From assembly GCA_964585545.1 (NCBI GenBank), contig CAZPDT010000002.1, positions 1 through 64,000 on the forward strand: a stretch of 64,000 nt of DNA, given 5' to 3'. The notes beneath the pieces were generated by a model. The model ran no database searches and was not told where the DNA came from. It worked only from the letters and a program-made list of their open reading frames with translations. The translations under genes were made by a program, and so were the position numbers. The stretch comes from Brumimicrobium sp964585545 (GTDB lineage Bacteria > Bacteroidota > Bacteroidia > Flavobacteriales_D > Crocinitomicaceae). Below are positions 26,042 to 36,378 of the stretch, in pieces (positions within the stretch are counted from its first letter, which is position 1; each line of letters begins with the position of its first letter).

Positions 26042-27026
26042 TATTTATGCTTTTCCAGATGATATCTTTTAACTTATCAATGTTCCTATTGGCAACAGAA
26101 GAAATAAAAATTGCTTCTAAGTCTCCCAATTCTTTCTTAATTTCAGCCTCTAATTCTTCATCTAATATGTCCGATTTCGATATGGCTAAAATGCGTTTCT
26201 TGTCGAGTAATTCAGGGTTGTATTGCTTCAATTCATTAATTAAGATAGAATACTCCTTGGCGATGTCTTCACTGTCGGCGGGAACCATAAACAATAGAAT
26301 TGAATTCCTTTCAATATGTCGTAGAAATCGAATACCTAATCCTTTTCCTTTATTTGCACCCTCGATAATTCCAGGAATATCCGCCATAATAAAAGACCGC
26401 TCTCCTCTATAATTAACAATACCTAAATTGGGTCTAAGTGTAGTAAAAGGATAATTAGCAATTTCTGGTTTTGCTGCTGAAACAGTTGATAATAAAGTGC
26501 TCTTGCCTGCATTTGGAAATCCTACTAAACCAACATCGGCAAGGAGTTTGAGTTCTAAAATCGACCAACCTTCTTCATAATCTTCTCCTGGTTGAGCATA
26601 AGTGGGCGCTTGTTTTGTAGCACTTTTAAAATGGGTGTTACCTCGTCCTCCTTTTCCACCTTTTCTCAAAATCTTTTCTTGACCATCTTCGTCAATTTCA
26701 AATAAAACAGTGTTGGTTTCGGCATCTTTAACAACTGTTCCTATTGGAACATCAATATAAATGTCAGTTCCTTCTGCCCCAGTACTTTGACTCTTTGACC
26801 CATTCTCGCCATGGGTTGCTTTAATATGTTTTTTATACTTTAAATGTAATAGTGTCCACATTTGCTTGTTCCCCCTTAGGATAATATGACCTCCTCGACC
26901 ACCATCACCACCATCGGGGCCACCCTTAGGAATGTACTTCTCGCGGCGCATGTGACGGGAGCCTTGTCCGCCTTTCCCAGAACGAGTATAAATCTTTACA
27001 TAATCAACAAAATTATCTGAAGCCAT
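26034..27026 (-). CDS. obg: GTPase Obg
   Basis: Obg is an essential GTPase linked to 50S ribosome assembly and the stringent response. The 330-residue protein has the glycine-rich Obg fold (about 1-158, GGDGGRGGH) and a G domain with GFPNAGKST (P-loop), DIPGIIEGA (G3) and a SKSD (G4) motif. The C-terminal OCT domain of longer Obg proteins is absent, as is usual in Bacteroidota. It starts 4 bases after the adk stop. Confidence 0.95.
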   Translation of the reverse strand: MASDNFVDYVKIYTRSGKGGQGSRHMRREKYIPKGGPDGGDGGRGGHIILRGNKQMWTLLHLKYKKHIKATHGENGSKSQSTGAEGTDIYIDVPIGTVVKDAETNTVLFEIDEDGQEKILRKGGKGGRGNTHFKSATKQAPTYAQPGEDYEEGWSILELKLLADVGLVGFPNAGKSTLLSTVSAAKPEIANYPFTTLRPNLGIVNYRGERSFIMADIPGIIEGANKGKGLGIRFLRHIERNSILLFMVPADSEDIAKEYSILINELKQYNPELLDKKRILAISKSDILDEELEAEIKKELGDLEAIFISSVANRNIDKLKDIIWKSINND

Positions 27027-27030
27027 TCGT

Positions 27031-27609
27031 TCATGCCGTTATGGATTCAATTGTATCAACAATTGAATGGGTGATTTCATCAATGCTCCCATTACCATCG
27101 ATGAGGTACAGCTTATCTTGTTGCTTGTAATGTTCTTTTACAGGAGCTGTTTCACGATTGTATACCGCTATACGGTTGGAAATAATTTCAGGATCGGCAT
27201 CATCTGTCCGACCAGAGTCTAGAGCTCTTTTCTGTAAACGCTTTTTTAACTCCTCCTCTGGAACTTCAAGGGCTATCATTCCAGTAATCGTTTCGCCTTT
27301 TGCTTTTAAAAATGTATCTAAAGCTTCTGCTTGAACTGTTGTTCTTGGAAAACCATCAAACACAAATCCATTGGCGTTTTCATATTTATTTACCTCCTGT
27401 TTTAATAAGTCAATGGTCACTTCATCAGGAACAAGCTTCCCTTTGTCCATATAGGACTTTGCTAATTTGCCCAGTTCAGTGGCGTTGGCGATATTTGATC
27501 TAAAGATATCACCTGTAGACAGATGAATTAGATTAAACTCTTTGATAATATTGGTTGACTGTGTTCCCTTTCCTGCTCCAGGAGGGCCAAATAGTACTAA
27601 ATTTAACAT
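27031..27609 (-). CDS. adk: Adenylate kinase
   Basis: Adk balances AMP, ADP and ATP. The 192-residue protein has the P-loop GPPGAGKGTQ near the N-terminus, the AMP-binding DGFPRT, and a short lid (RTDDADP with no cysteines), the short-lid form of the enzyme. It lies 9 bases after hpt and 4 bases before obg. Confidence 0.95.
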   Translation of the reverse strand: MLNLVLFGPPGAGKGTQSTNIIKEFNLIHLSTGDIFRSNIANATELGKLAKSYMDKGKLVPDEVTIDLLKQEVNKYENANGFVFDGFPRTTVQAEALDTFLKAKGETITGMIALEVPEEELKKRLQKRALDSGRTDDADPEIISNRIAVYNRETAPVKEHYKQQDKLYLIDGNGSIDEITHSIVDTIESITA

Positions 27610-27618
27610 ATTTCCCTT

Positions 27619-28146
27619 TTATTCAATTATTTGATATATATCTCTTGTGTTTCTTCCTTCTTCTAGATAGTCGAGCCCATAACCCACTATAAATTTATTT
27701 TCAATTTCTAATCCAATGTATTTGGGTTTGTCTTTGCCATTGTAGGCTTCAGGCTTAAACAGTAGGGTAGCTACTTCTACAGATTTCGGTTCGTGCATTT
27801 CCAGCATGGAATACAATTTGTCTAAAGTAAGTCCTGTATCAACTATGTCTTCTAAAAGAACGATATGTTTGCCTTCTACTTCTGAAGTGAACCCGATTAG
27901 CTCATGGACTTCTCCAATACTGGCTGTTCCCTTATAAGATTTTACTTTAACAAATGATATTTCACACCTTAAATCAATGTTTTTTAAGAGGTCACCAGCA
28001 AACATGAAGGCGCCATTTAAAACCCCAATAAAAATTACATGTTGATTTTTGTAATCGTTATTCAGTTGTTTTGCAACTTCTCGAATTGACGCTTTAATCT
28101 GGTCTTCTGGAATATATAATTTAAACTCTTTATCCTTAATGCGCAC
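27619..28146 (-). CDS. hpt: Hypoxanthine phosphoribosyltransferase
   Basis: Hpt salvages hypoxanthine and guanine with PRPP. The 175-residue protein has the PRPP loop VLLEDIVDTGLTL and the FVGV-like FIGVLNGAFMFAGDLL strand. The start is GTG at 28146; the next residues (MRIKDKEFKLYI) fit the normal N-terminus. A TATCTTTG on the minus strand (28176-28169) matches the -7 consensus about 20 bases upstream. It is the first gene of the hpt-adk-obg-PAP2 operon and is divergent from purK, so purine salvage and synthesis share an upstream region. Confidence 0.93.
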   Translation of the reverse strand: MRIKDKEFKLYIPEDQIKASIREVAKQLNNDYKNQHVIFIGVLNGAFMFAGDLLKNIDLRCEISFVKVKSYKGTASIGEVHELIGFTSEVEGKHIVLLEDIVDTGLTLDKLYSMLEMHEPKSVEVATLLFKPEAYNGKDKPKYIGLEIENKFIVGYGLDYLEEGRNTRDIYQIIE

Positions 28147-28279
28147 CTTAATTCGTTTATTGTGACAACAAAGATAATATTTTCGAGAAACAAATTACGG
28201 GAAATTTTTCTTCCATTACTACCAGCTTCTCCTCAAGGGTTCTTATCTTCGCAAAAAATCTATTTTTAAGAACAAGAGA

Positions 28280-29428
28280 ATGAATAATAAATGGTACGGT
28301 GAAGGACAAAAGCTTGGCGTTTTAGGAGGTGGACAACTCGGTAGAATGTTGATTCAATCTTCAATTAGTTATGATGTTCGAATCTATGTGATGGACGCAT
28401 CAAAATCTGCTCCTTGTGGACATTTGGCTTATGAATTTACAGAGGGCAACATTCAATCTTATGATGATGTAATATCTTTTGGCATGAACATGGATGTTCT
28501 GACTGTTGAAATTGAACATGTTAATGTTGATGCTTTGGAAACATTAGAAAAACAGGGGGTTAAAATTTTCCCACAACCTAGAGCTTTGCGTTTAATACAA
28601 GACAAAGGCCTTCAAAAAACCTTCTACCATAAACATAATATTCCCACAGCCCCTTTTCAATTGTTCAAAAATAAAGCAGAAATCGTCAATCAAAAAATTG
28701 ACTTTCCTTTTATTCAGAAATTAAGAAAAGGAGGATACGATGGGAAAGGAGTAAAAATCATTCATTCGAAGCAGGATTTGGAAGAAGCCTTTGATGCGCC
28801 ATCTTTAGTGGAAGATAAAATTGATTTTAAAAAGGAACTTTCTGTAATTGTAGCGCGCAACGAACATGGAGAAGTCGTGTCATTTCCAGTTGTGGAATGT
28901 GAATTTAACGAACAACTCAATCTGGTTGAATTTCTTTTTAGTCCTGCCGATTTGCCCCAAAATGTTGAAAAAAAGGCAACCGAATTGGCAAAACAAACAA
29001 TTCAAGAGCTGGATTTGGTTGGGTTGTTAGCTGTAGAACTATTTTTAACACAAGATGATGAACTCCTGGTCAATGAAGTTGCACCAAGAACTCACAATAG
29101 TGGTCATCACACGATAGAATGTAATGTTACATCTCAATTTGAGCAACATTTTAGAGCCATTTTAAATCTGCCCTTAGGAAATACTGAAATTAAGACTCCA
29201 GGCGTTATGATTAACCTAATTGGAGCTCAAGGTCACGAAGGAGTTGTTCAGTATGACGGACTTGAAGAAGTAATGGCAATGAAGGATGTCTATGTTCACC
29301 TCTACGGGAAACAAAATACACGACCTGGTCGTAAGATGGGGCATATTACAATTGCTGATTTAGATATAGAAAAAGCAAAGTTGCAAGCAAAAAAAATCCA
29401 AAATAAATTGAAAGTTGTTTCTTTTTAA
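28280..29428 (+). CDS. purK: 5-(Carboxyamino)imidazole ribonucleotide synthase
   Basis: PurK makes N5-carboxyaminoimidazole ribonucleotide from AIR, bicarbonate and ATP in purine synthesis. The 382-residue ATP-grasp protein begins with LGVLGGGQLGRM, has the ATP-binding KLRKGGYDGKGV, and EVAPRTHNSGHHTIE near the metal site. PurE is not adjacent. It is transcribed away from the purine salvage operon. Confidence 0.95.
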   Translation: MNNKWYGEGQKLGVLGGGQLGRMLIQSSISYDVRIYVMDASKSAPCGHLAYEFTEGNIQSYDDVISFGMNMDVLTVEIEHVNVDALETLEKQGVKIFPQPRALRLIQDKGLQKTFYHKHNIPTAPFQLFKNKAEIVNQKIDFPFIQKLRKGGYDGKGVKIIHSKQDLEEAFDAPSLVEDKIDFKKELSVIVARNEHGEVVSFPVVECEFNEQLNLVEFLFSPADLPQNVEKKATELAKQTIQELDLVGLLAVELFLTQDDELLVNEVAPRTHNSGHHTIECNVTSQFEQHFRAILNLPLGNTEIKTPGVMINLIGAQGHEGVVQYDGLEEVMAMKDVYVHLYGKQNTRPGRKMGHITIADLDIEKAKLQAKKIQNKLKVVSF

Positions 29429-29492
29429 TTCTATAAATAGTTTCTTTTAGTCATAAATTTTGTTAGATTTATACATCTGATTCTAATCGTTT

Positions 29493-32400
29493 ATGAAACT
29501 AAGAAAAATCTTCTTGTTAATATGTGTTCTTTTCGGAACCGCTTATATTACACATTCACAGCTGTATACATATCGGCACTATGGACAAGAAGATGGCTTG
29601 AACCTCACTTCATTTCTTACCGTTAACGAATCCAAGGAAGGGTATTTATGGTTTGGATCTGATGGAGCAGGTCTCATGCGATTTGATGGCAAAAACTTTG
29701 ATTACTTAGAAAAAATACAGGGTAGGGCAAATAAACATGTTTCACATATTACTTTTAATAACAATAAAGTTTTATTTACAACTTTATATAATGGTACATT
29801 TCTTCTAGAAAATGATACTTTAACAAAACTTTCATATAAAACCGTTGGAAGCAACCAAGGTTTATTTTGCTTGGGAAGTGAAAATATTCTTCTTCAAGAT
29901 GGTGGAATTAGAGTTTATAGTGATAGCCTACTTATTGATGAAGAAATTACTTACCCCTATAAGATCAGCACACGTTTTTATGGCAGCTTTAAAACTTATA
30001 ATAGCTTAATGGTTTTTACCTCTAAAGGGAACTATTTTATAGAAGACAATAAAATAGAAAACCTTAATGAATGGTTGGTTACGGATAAAGACATTACAAA
30101 AAACATGGTTTCTGCCTACAAGACAGGAGACAGTATTGTTCTTATAGATAAGTATTTAAAAAATGAGATTACAGTTTTGATGGATGGCTCCCGACCTAAG
30201 TTTTTTATAAAGGGACATCTAAAGAATCAATTGCTTGACACCAATGAAGTTGTACTCAGTTGGGATGTTAGAGGAAACAACTTTGTTGCAGTTACTAATA
30301 GTGGAAGAATCATTAAGAGGAATATTAAAAGTGGTGTTTTTGAAGAAATATTACACAATTCTATCAGAAGAATTATTGCTCCATCAGATATTTTGATTGA
30401 TCGGAATCAAGATATTTGGGTGACAACCAAAAGCAATGGAATATTTAAAATTTCACTTGAACCGTTCACATTAATCAGTAAAAATCCAATTTTTCAAAGT
30501 CATTTAATTGACTTTATTGGAAAGACCAAGGATGATAAAATGATATTGTCTATCGGAGGAAAAAAATCGTATATAGGAAGTGAAGAAAACAATAACTTTA
30601 AAGAAACACCAGGCCTAGCCATTACTTCGATGGATTATTATAAAAATGCAACCATTGTTTCAACAAATAAAGGAATCTATAGGGTTAAGGGAAATGACTT
30701 CGAACTTTTTGAGCCACTAAAACATTTAAAAGGAGAAAGAACTTCATTAATTGTAAATGCCTTTGGTTATTTGTGGTATGTTATTCCGAGTAAGGGCTTG
30801 TATAGAAAGAACTTGAAAACAGGAAAGGAAATTCACTATAGTGGCGCACCTGCTTATTTTTACAATGTGATTTCTTTGAAAGATTCTCCTGATTTGTATT
30901 TTGGAACAAATAACGGAGTATACCGATATAACAGAGAGCGTGATTTTTTAAAGAAAGTAAACAGCAATATAGATGGGGTTAAAATGGGTTACTATGTTGG
31001 AAGTTCAGCAATAGATGCTTATGAAACAAAATGGTTTACTTTTGATAATGGACTGTTTGGAATTACAAAAGACAATAAGAAGGTAGTTATTACGAGTGAA
31101 AAGTACCTTCCATCGTTATTATTATACACCTTAAATACTGATGATTATGGAAACCTTTTGGTAGGAAGCAATAAAGGTGTAACAGTTATAAAAGTGAATA
31201 ACGAAGGGAAGGTGATTTCCAGTCGAACGTATGACAAAAAAAGTGGTTTTGAAGGGTACGAAACCCATATGAGGTCGTCCTTTAAGGATAAAGATGGGAC
31301 GATTTATTTAGGTACTCTTGCAGGACTTGTTATGGTGAAACCCAAATATTTTCAAAAATCTTATCCTCCAAATAAACCTGTTGTTTATTCATTTAGAAAC
31401 AACAACATACATAATCTCATTCGAAAAAATGAACCAATAGTTATTCGTTCAGAAAATAACAACTTGTTGATTCGGTTTAAAAGTATTAACTCTAAGTCCA
31501 GTTTTGTTTCCTATAGTTATCGCCTTAAAGGAGAAGAAAATGAATGGTCTGATTGGTCAAAAGATCAATTGGCAATATTCAACAATCTTAGGCAAGGAAG
31601 GTATACCTTTGAGGTGAGAGCATCTGTTGATGGCAAAACAATTAGTGATGCCACACAGTTTGTCTTTAGAGTGCAAATACCTTATTATAAAAATGTTTGG
31701 TTCATCATCACTGCCATTATTCTATTTGGTGTGATTAGTGTTTTTGTTTTAGACAGAACTAGTAGCTTTAAAAGAAGAAATATTATTATCTCCAGAGATG
31801 TTCTGGGGGATCTTAAATTGGCAAGGTTCATGATATTATTTGGAGCCATAGCCAATACAGGAGCTCATTTGTTTGCGCCAAGAGTTGATGCTTCTATAGC
31901 ACAACATGATTTTGGTGCGATTGTGTCAGGGTTTATACTTTTGGTATTCTTTTTTATTACAACATTTGTGAATAGCCAAAAAAGGAAAGTTGGACTGTAT
32001 GTTCTTTTAGGATTTATGGTTTTATTAACGTATAATTTAATTCACATTTATACTTCTGACATTCATCCTTTTTATTTACTGATTCTAATATTGGTATCTT
32101 TTGTGGCCCCTTATGCATTTAAAAAGTTATTTCCAGCTGTCTTGTTGAGCTTGTTCCTTGCCGTTTCTAGCGTGGTTATCATCTTCTTTGTACACGATGC
32201 CGTATACAACCAATATCTTTTTCTATTAGCTATAGCGATTACTGGAATACTTATAATTTTCATGACTTATATTCGAAACAATTCACTTGAACATCTGATT
32301 TTCACTTCAGGAATTGTGAATAAAGGAAATACGCTTGTTGTTGCTTTTAATTTAAAAGGAAGAATTTCCTACGCAAGTGAGAACATTGAATTGTTGCTGG

Positions 32401-33803
32401 GATTAAATGATGAATTGAAAGGGAAACCACTTTCTTTTTTAAATCAATTTATACCAAAATCAGATGAAGAAACGATTTTCACCAACCAAAAGTTGATTCC
32501 TCACTCTAAAGAAGGAGAAATATTTGTAACTCCTGTAATTACAACTGAAAATAAAATCTTGTACTACCAATGGTCCTTTAAAGAATTTTCTAAAGAAGTA
32601 AAAGTCATTATGGGGCAAAACATAACGGAAAAAATAAATCTTGAGAGCAATTATGAACTCATTGTAAGAAATGCTGATGACCTTATATTTCGTACTGATA
32701 TTACTGGGAACATTACTTTCGCCAATGGGAAATGTGAGGCGTTTTTTGGTAAAAATAAATCTGAATTGCTCGGTTCGTCATTATTTAACCTTGTCAATGC
32801 TTCGGATAAGAATAGGGTTCGAGATTATTTTGATGAGAGTTTTAGAAATAAAGCAAAAGGTGTCTATATAGAATTCCCTATTGTGAATAATAAAGGAGTA
32901 AAAAAATGGTTGGGCTTAAACTTATCCACAATTCAAAAAACTTCAGTTGAAAATGTAGTTTCTGGATTTCTTGGTTTGGCCAGAGATATTACTAAATCGA
33001 GAAAATACAATGCTATTATTGAGGAGCAAAACAAAGACATTACCGACTCAATTAATTACGCCCGGGGAATCCAGTTTAATATGTTGCCCCGGTCAATCGA
33101 GTTTGAGCAATTCTTTGAGGAGCACTTTGTCGTTTATCGCCCTAGAAATATTGTTTCAGGAGACTTTTTCTGGCTAAAAAGAATAGCGGGTAAAACCATT
33201 ATAATTGTGTCAGATTGCACAGGACATGGCGTTCCAGGATCTTTTATGACGATTTTAGGGATTAACTTGCTCAATCAGATAGTTCTTGAAGCGAAAACAA
33301 CAAGCCCAGGAGAAATATTGACGCAATTGGATAATAGATTGCAGGATGTATTGCCTAGAGATGGAAGATATCGCATTCAAGATGGTATGGAAACTGTTAT
33401 TTGTGTTTTTGACAATGAATCAAATAAAGTGGAGTATGCTTCAGCAGGTGGACGGTTTATAATTGTAGATACTGAAGAAGATAAAACCAGAGTAATTAAA
33501 GGACAAACCAAACATATCGGAGATCAATCAAGAAGTGATAACTTTAGTTACAAGACGAGTTCACTAACATTGAATAAACATGAAATCCTCTATCTTTTCA
33601 CGGATGGTTATCCCGATCAATTTGGAGGAAGTAATGATAAAAAATTAACCTTTAAAAAGTTCTTTTCCCTCATTGAAGGGATTTCTCAACAAGACTTGTC
33701 CGAGCAAAACAGAATGCTGCAGGAACACCTCACCGAATGGATAGATACAAAACCTCAAACGGATGATATTACTGTTGTTGCAGTAAGAGGAATAAAAAAG
33801 TAA
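29493..33803 (+). CDS. Large sensor: propeller, Y_Y_Y, multi-helix membrane, two PAS, SpoIIE phosphatase
   Basis: This 1436-residue protein looks like an extracytoplasmic-to-cytoplasmic signalling protein with a serine phosphatase output. Order: signal peptide (1-22, cut near HSQ); a two-component-regulator type beta-propeller (about 25-630) with repeats such as GYLWFGSDG and DIWVTTKSNG; a Y_Y_Y domain (about 632-722); a first membrane helix (about 735-753); six or more further helices (about 770-930); PAS-like domains (about 945-1045 and 1053-1165); a short coiled coil; and a SpoIIE/PP2C phosphatase (about 1190-1436) with the metal-binding Asp residues in VSGDFFW, SDCTGHG, FTDGYPDQ and TDDITVV. 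Partner anti-sigma or STAS genes are not adjacent. The signal sensed is unknown. Confidence 0.88.
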   Translation: MKLRKIFLLICVLFGTAYITHSQLYTYRHYGQEDGLNLTSFLTVNESKEGYLWFGSDGAGLMRFDGKNFDYLEKIQGRANKHVSHITFNNNKVLFTTLYNGTFLLENDTLTKLSYKTVGSNQGLFCLGSENILLQDGGIRVYSDSLLIDEEITYPYKISTRFYGSFKTYNSLMVFTSKGNYFIEDNKIENLNEWLVTDKDITKNMVSAYKTGDSIVLIDKYLKNEITVLMDGSRPKFFIKGHLKNQLLDTNEVVLSWDVRGNNFVAVTNSGRIIKRNIKSGVFEEILHNSIRRIIAPSDILIDRNQDIWVTTKSNGIFKISLEPFTLISKNPIFQSHLIDFIGKTKDDKMILSIGGKKSYIGSEENNNFKETPGLAITSMDYYKNATIVSTNKGIYRVKGNDFELFEPLKHLKGERTSLIVNAFGYLWYVIPSKGLYRKNLKTGKEIHYSGAPAYFYNVISLKDSPDLYFGTNNGVYRYNRERDFLKKVNSNIDGVKMGYYVGSSAIDAYETKWFTFDNGLFGITKDNKKVVITSEKYLPSLLLYTLNTDDYGNLLVGSNKGVTVIKVNNEGKVISSRTYDKKSGFEGYETHMRSSFKDKDGTIYLGTLAGLVMVKPKYFQKSYPPNKPVVYSFRNNNIHNLIRKNEPIVIRSENNNLLIRFKSINSKSSFVSYSYRLKGEENEWSDWSKDQLAIFNNLRQGRYTFEVRASVDGKTISDATQFVFRVQIPYYKNVWFIITAIILFGVISVFVLDRTSSFKRRNIIISRDVLGDLKLARFMILFGAIANTGAHLFAPRVDASIAQHDFGAIVSGFILLVFFFITTFVNSQKRKVGLYVLLGFMVLLTYNLIHIYTSDIHPFYLLILILVSFVAPYAFKKLFPAVLLSLFLAVSSVVIIFFVHDAVYNQYLFLLAIAITGILIIFMTYIRNNSLEHLIFTSGIVNKGNTLVVAFNLKGRISYASENIELLLGLNDELKGKPLSFLNQFIPKSDEETIFTNQKLIPHSKEGEIFVTPVITTENKILYYQWSFKEFSKEVKVIMGQNITEKINLESNYELIVRNADDLIFRTDITGNITFANGKCEAFFGKNKSELLGSSLFNLVNASDKNRVRDYFDESFRNKAKGVYIEFPIVNNKGVKKWLGLNLSTIQKTSVENVVSGFLGLARDITKSRKYNAIIEEQNKDITDSINYARGIQFNMLPRSIEFEQFFEEHFVVYRPRNIVSGDFFWLKRIAGKTIIIVSDCTGHGVPGSFMTILGINLLNQIVLEAKTTSPGEILTQLDNRLQDVLPRDGRYRIQDGMETVICVFDNESNKVEYASAGGRFIIVDTEEDKTRVIKGQTKHIGDQSRSDNFSYKTSSLTLNKHEILYLFTDGYPDQFGGSNDKKLTFKKFFSLIEGISQQDLSEQNRMLQEHLTEWIDTKPQTDDITVVAVRGIKK

Positions 33804-33868
33804 TTCTTCCTGTTGTATTTTCTTAATTTATTCCTTAACTTAAATAAGAATATTTTAAACCACCTATC

Positions 33869-35134
33869 ATGAAAGAAGAATATTTGCACTATTTATGGCG
33901 AATGAAACGGCTCAATTACAACCGCTTGAAGCTAATTAATAAGAACCAATCAGCGATTTCTATTCTGGAAACAGGATGGTACAATACAGACCCTGGTCCT
34001 GATTTTTTTAATGGAGCGGTTCTCTATGACGGAATCCGATGGTCAGGTAATATTGAATTCCATGTTAAATCCTCCGACTGGTACCTTCATAAACACCACT
34101 TGGATAAAGCTTACAACAATGTTATTCTTCATGTTGTATATGAGTACGATAAAGAAGTGATTGTTGAGGGAGACTGTTTGCCTACTATTGAACTGAAAAA
34201 TCAGATCGATGAAAAACATTATCGAAATTATTACCGAATTGTTTCTAATATGAACAAAGTGCCTTGTCATGATAAAGTTATGCACCATAAGTTGAAACTT
34301 TTGCAACAAATAGATATTTCTTTTCTACAAAGAATCGAAAGAAAAGGTCAAGCTTTACTTGATGGGAAGGAAATGGTCGACAAAAATAATTTGTTTTTAA
34401 CGGCTATATTTAAAGCGGTTGGAGGCAGGACAAATGCTCTACCTATGTCCCAATTGGCAAAAAATATTCCTTTCAATATCATCGCAAAAGAATCTTGGGA
34501 TTCTCATAGAATAGAAGCTCTTTTGTTTGGTGCAGCCGGACTCTTAAACGAAACAGTTGATGAGTACCCACTTCAATTAAAGAAGCAGTGGAAGCTTTTA
34601 AAAAACAAGTATCAACTTGCAGAAATGAATACCAACACATGGAAATTTGGCGGTACAAGGCCGTATAGTTTTCCTACCTTTCTGTTGGCTCAACTTTCCG
34701 CTTTTCTTAAACAGTTTGATGGTAATCGTTTGGATTTAGCATCTGCTGATCAAATCATTGAGAGAATAAACAATTTAGATGGAACACTCATTCATCCGTA
34801 TTGGCAAACACACTTTGTTTTTGACAAGGCATCAAAAAAGCATGTATTAAGGTTTTCAAAGCTTTTTCTACGCAATTTAATGATCAACGGAATTGTTCCT
34901 TATCTTGTTGCTTTAAAGTTTTTAAAAGGCAAATTCACTTTCTTAGATACGGCAGTTGAAATAATGGAAAAATTGCCACCAGAGAACAATTCAGTAGTGA
35001 AATATTGGAAAAATATTGGGTTTATTCCAAAAAATGCTTTTGAAAGTCAGGGTTTATTAGAATTAAATAATGAATTTTGTATCTTTAAAAAATGTTTGTC
35101 CTGTAAAGTTGGAAATGCAATTTTAGACGGATAA
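33869..35134 (+). CDS. DUF2851 family protein
   Basis: The 421-residue protein has no signal peptide or membrane segment. Its N-terminus (EEYLHYLWRMKR, then WYNTDPGPDFFNGAV and GNIEFHVKSSDW) is the signature of the DUF2851 family of Bacteroidota, whose function is not known to me. The last 15 residues hold CxxC-like cysteines (FKKCLSCKVG). It is followed after 15 bases by the PspC gene on the same strand, with an RmlD-like gene next, so the three are likely cotranscribed. Confidence 0.85.
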   Translation: MKEEYLHYLWRMKRLNYNRLKLINKNQSAISILETGWYNTDPGPDFFNGAVLYDGIRWSGNIEFHVKSSDWYLHKHHLDKAYNNVILHVVYEYDKEVIVEGDCLPTIELKNQIDEKHYRNYYRIVSNMNKVPCHDKVMHHKLKLLQQIDISFLQRIERKGQALLDGKEMVDKNNLFLTAIFKAVGGRTNALPMSQLAKNIPFNIIAKESWDSHRIEALLFGAAGLLNETVDEYPLQLKKQWKLLKNKYQLAEMNTNTWKFGGTRPYSFPTFLLAQLSAFLKQFDGNRLDLASADQIIERINNLDGTLIHPYWQTHFVFDKASKKHVLRFSKLFLRNLMINGIVPYLVALKFLKGKFTFLDTAVEIMEKLPPENNSVVKYWKNIGFIPKNAFESQGLLELNNEFCIFKKCLSCKVGNAILDG

Positions 35135-35149
35135 TTTAAATGTGAGAAA

Positions 35150-35377
35150 TTGATTCAAAAGATTATATTCTTCTTCGAGATGCGTTCCTTTGGCGTTAGT
35201 GAATGGTGGGCAAAGAAATTGCGTGTTCGCTCGTCTCGGGTAAGACTCTTTTTCATATACAGTTCGTTCATTGCTTTTGGTTCGCCTGTCATTATTTACT
35301 TAATTATGGGGGTAATCCTAGAGCATAAACACATCTTTAAACTTCAAAAGAAAAGAAAATCAATATGGGAGCTTTAA
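35150..35377 (+). CDS. PspC domain protein, TTG start
   Basis: A 75-residue membrane protein with one or two helices and the PspC-type sequence RLFFIYSSFIAFGSPVIIY. The start is TTG at 35150; the first residues (IQKIIFFFEMRSFGVSEWW) match what I recall of the N-terminus of family members, which speaks against starting at the ATG at 35180. PspC proteins respond to membrane stress in enterobacteria; the role of this short form is unknown. Its 3' end overlaps the next gene by 13 bases. Confidence 0.75.
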   Translation: MIQKIIFFFEMRSFGVSEWWAKKLRVRSSRVRLFFIYSSFIAFGSPVIIYLIMGVILEHKHIFKLQKKRKSIWEL

Positions 35378-36282
35378 AAGCACGACCACTTAAGATTTTG
35401 ATCACTGGAAGCAATGGCATGCTCGGACAAAAGTTAATAGAACTTTGTATTCAGAAGAATATTCAATTCGTGGCTACAGCACGAGGCCATAATCGAGTTG
35501 CAGCTTGCCCCGATAAAAATTTTTACGCTTTGGATATTACGAGCCCATCAGATGTTCGCCACATGATTGAATCAAAACAACCTACACATATTATCAACAC
35601 TGCTGCAATGACAAATGTTGATGCTTGTGAAGAGAATAAAGAAGAATGTTTTGCCATCAATCGCGACGGGGTAGATAATATTATAACGTCTATAAAAGAA
35701 ACCGATATTCATTTGGTACAGATTTCTACAGATTTTATTTTTGACGGAGAGAAAAGCATATACAAAGAAACAGACTCGCCCAATCCATTAGGAATTTATG
35801 GGAAGTCTAAATGGGAAGCAGAAAAACTTCTAAAAAACAGCAATCACAAGTCAATAACTATCCTAAGAACTTCATTGCTTTATGGTGTTGGAGAGGGTTT
35901 GCAAAAATCGAATATCTTTACTTGGGCTATGACAAAGTTAAGACAAGGAGAAACATTGAATATTGTAAATGATCAAATGCGGTCGCCAACTTTTGTCAAT
36001 GATTTAGCCATAGCATGTTTAAAAGTGATTGAACTCGATTTAAAAGGGATCTACCATATTGCTGGGGGCAAAATAAAATCCATATATGAATATATTCTTG
36101 TTTTGGCTGAATACTTAAAGGTCGATAAAAATCAGATCCACCCTATTAGTACAAATGAACTCAATCAGAAAGCGCCTCGACCAAAATCTTCAGGTCTTTC
36201 CATACGCAAGGCTCAGAGGGATATGGAGTTTAAACCAACGTCTTTTTCAGAAAGCTTAAAAGCAATAGATGTTGTTGTTTAA
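35365..36282 (+). CDS. RmlD-like NAD(P)-dependent sugar-nucleotide reductase
   Basis: A 305-residue short-chain dehydrogenase of the dTDP-4-dehydrorhamnose reductase type. It has the nucleotide-binding ITGSNGMLG (13-21), STDFIFDG (121-128) and the catalytic YxxxK (Tyr145, Lys149 in IYGKSK). No rmlA, rmlB or rmlC is nearby, so the substrate cannot be fixed to rhamnose. Translation is coupled to the PspC gene by a 13-base overlap. Confidence 0.85.
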   Translation: MGALKARPLKILITGSNGMLGQKLIELCIQKNIQFVATARGHNRVAACPDKNFYALDITSPSDVRHMIESKQPTHIINTAAMTNVDACEENKEECFAINRDGVDNIITSIKETDIHLVQISTDFIFDGEKSIYKETDSPNPLGIYGKSKWEAEKLLKNSNHKSITILRTSLLYGVGEGLQKSNIFTWAMTKLRQGETLNIVNDQMRSPTFVNDLAIACLKVIELDLKGIYHIAGGKIKSIYEYILVLAEYLKVDKNQIHPISTNELNQKAPRPKSSGLSIRKAQRDMEFKPTSFSESLKAIDVVV

Positions 36283-36378
36283 AATATTAATTTTATATTT
36301 AGGATTTTTAAGGTGTTTATGAATATTTATAGAATACAAAAAAGCTAAATTATTTTAAACCAAAAAATATTTTTATTT

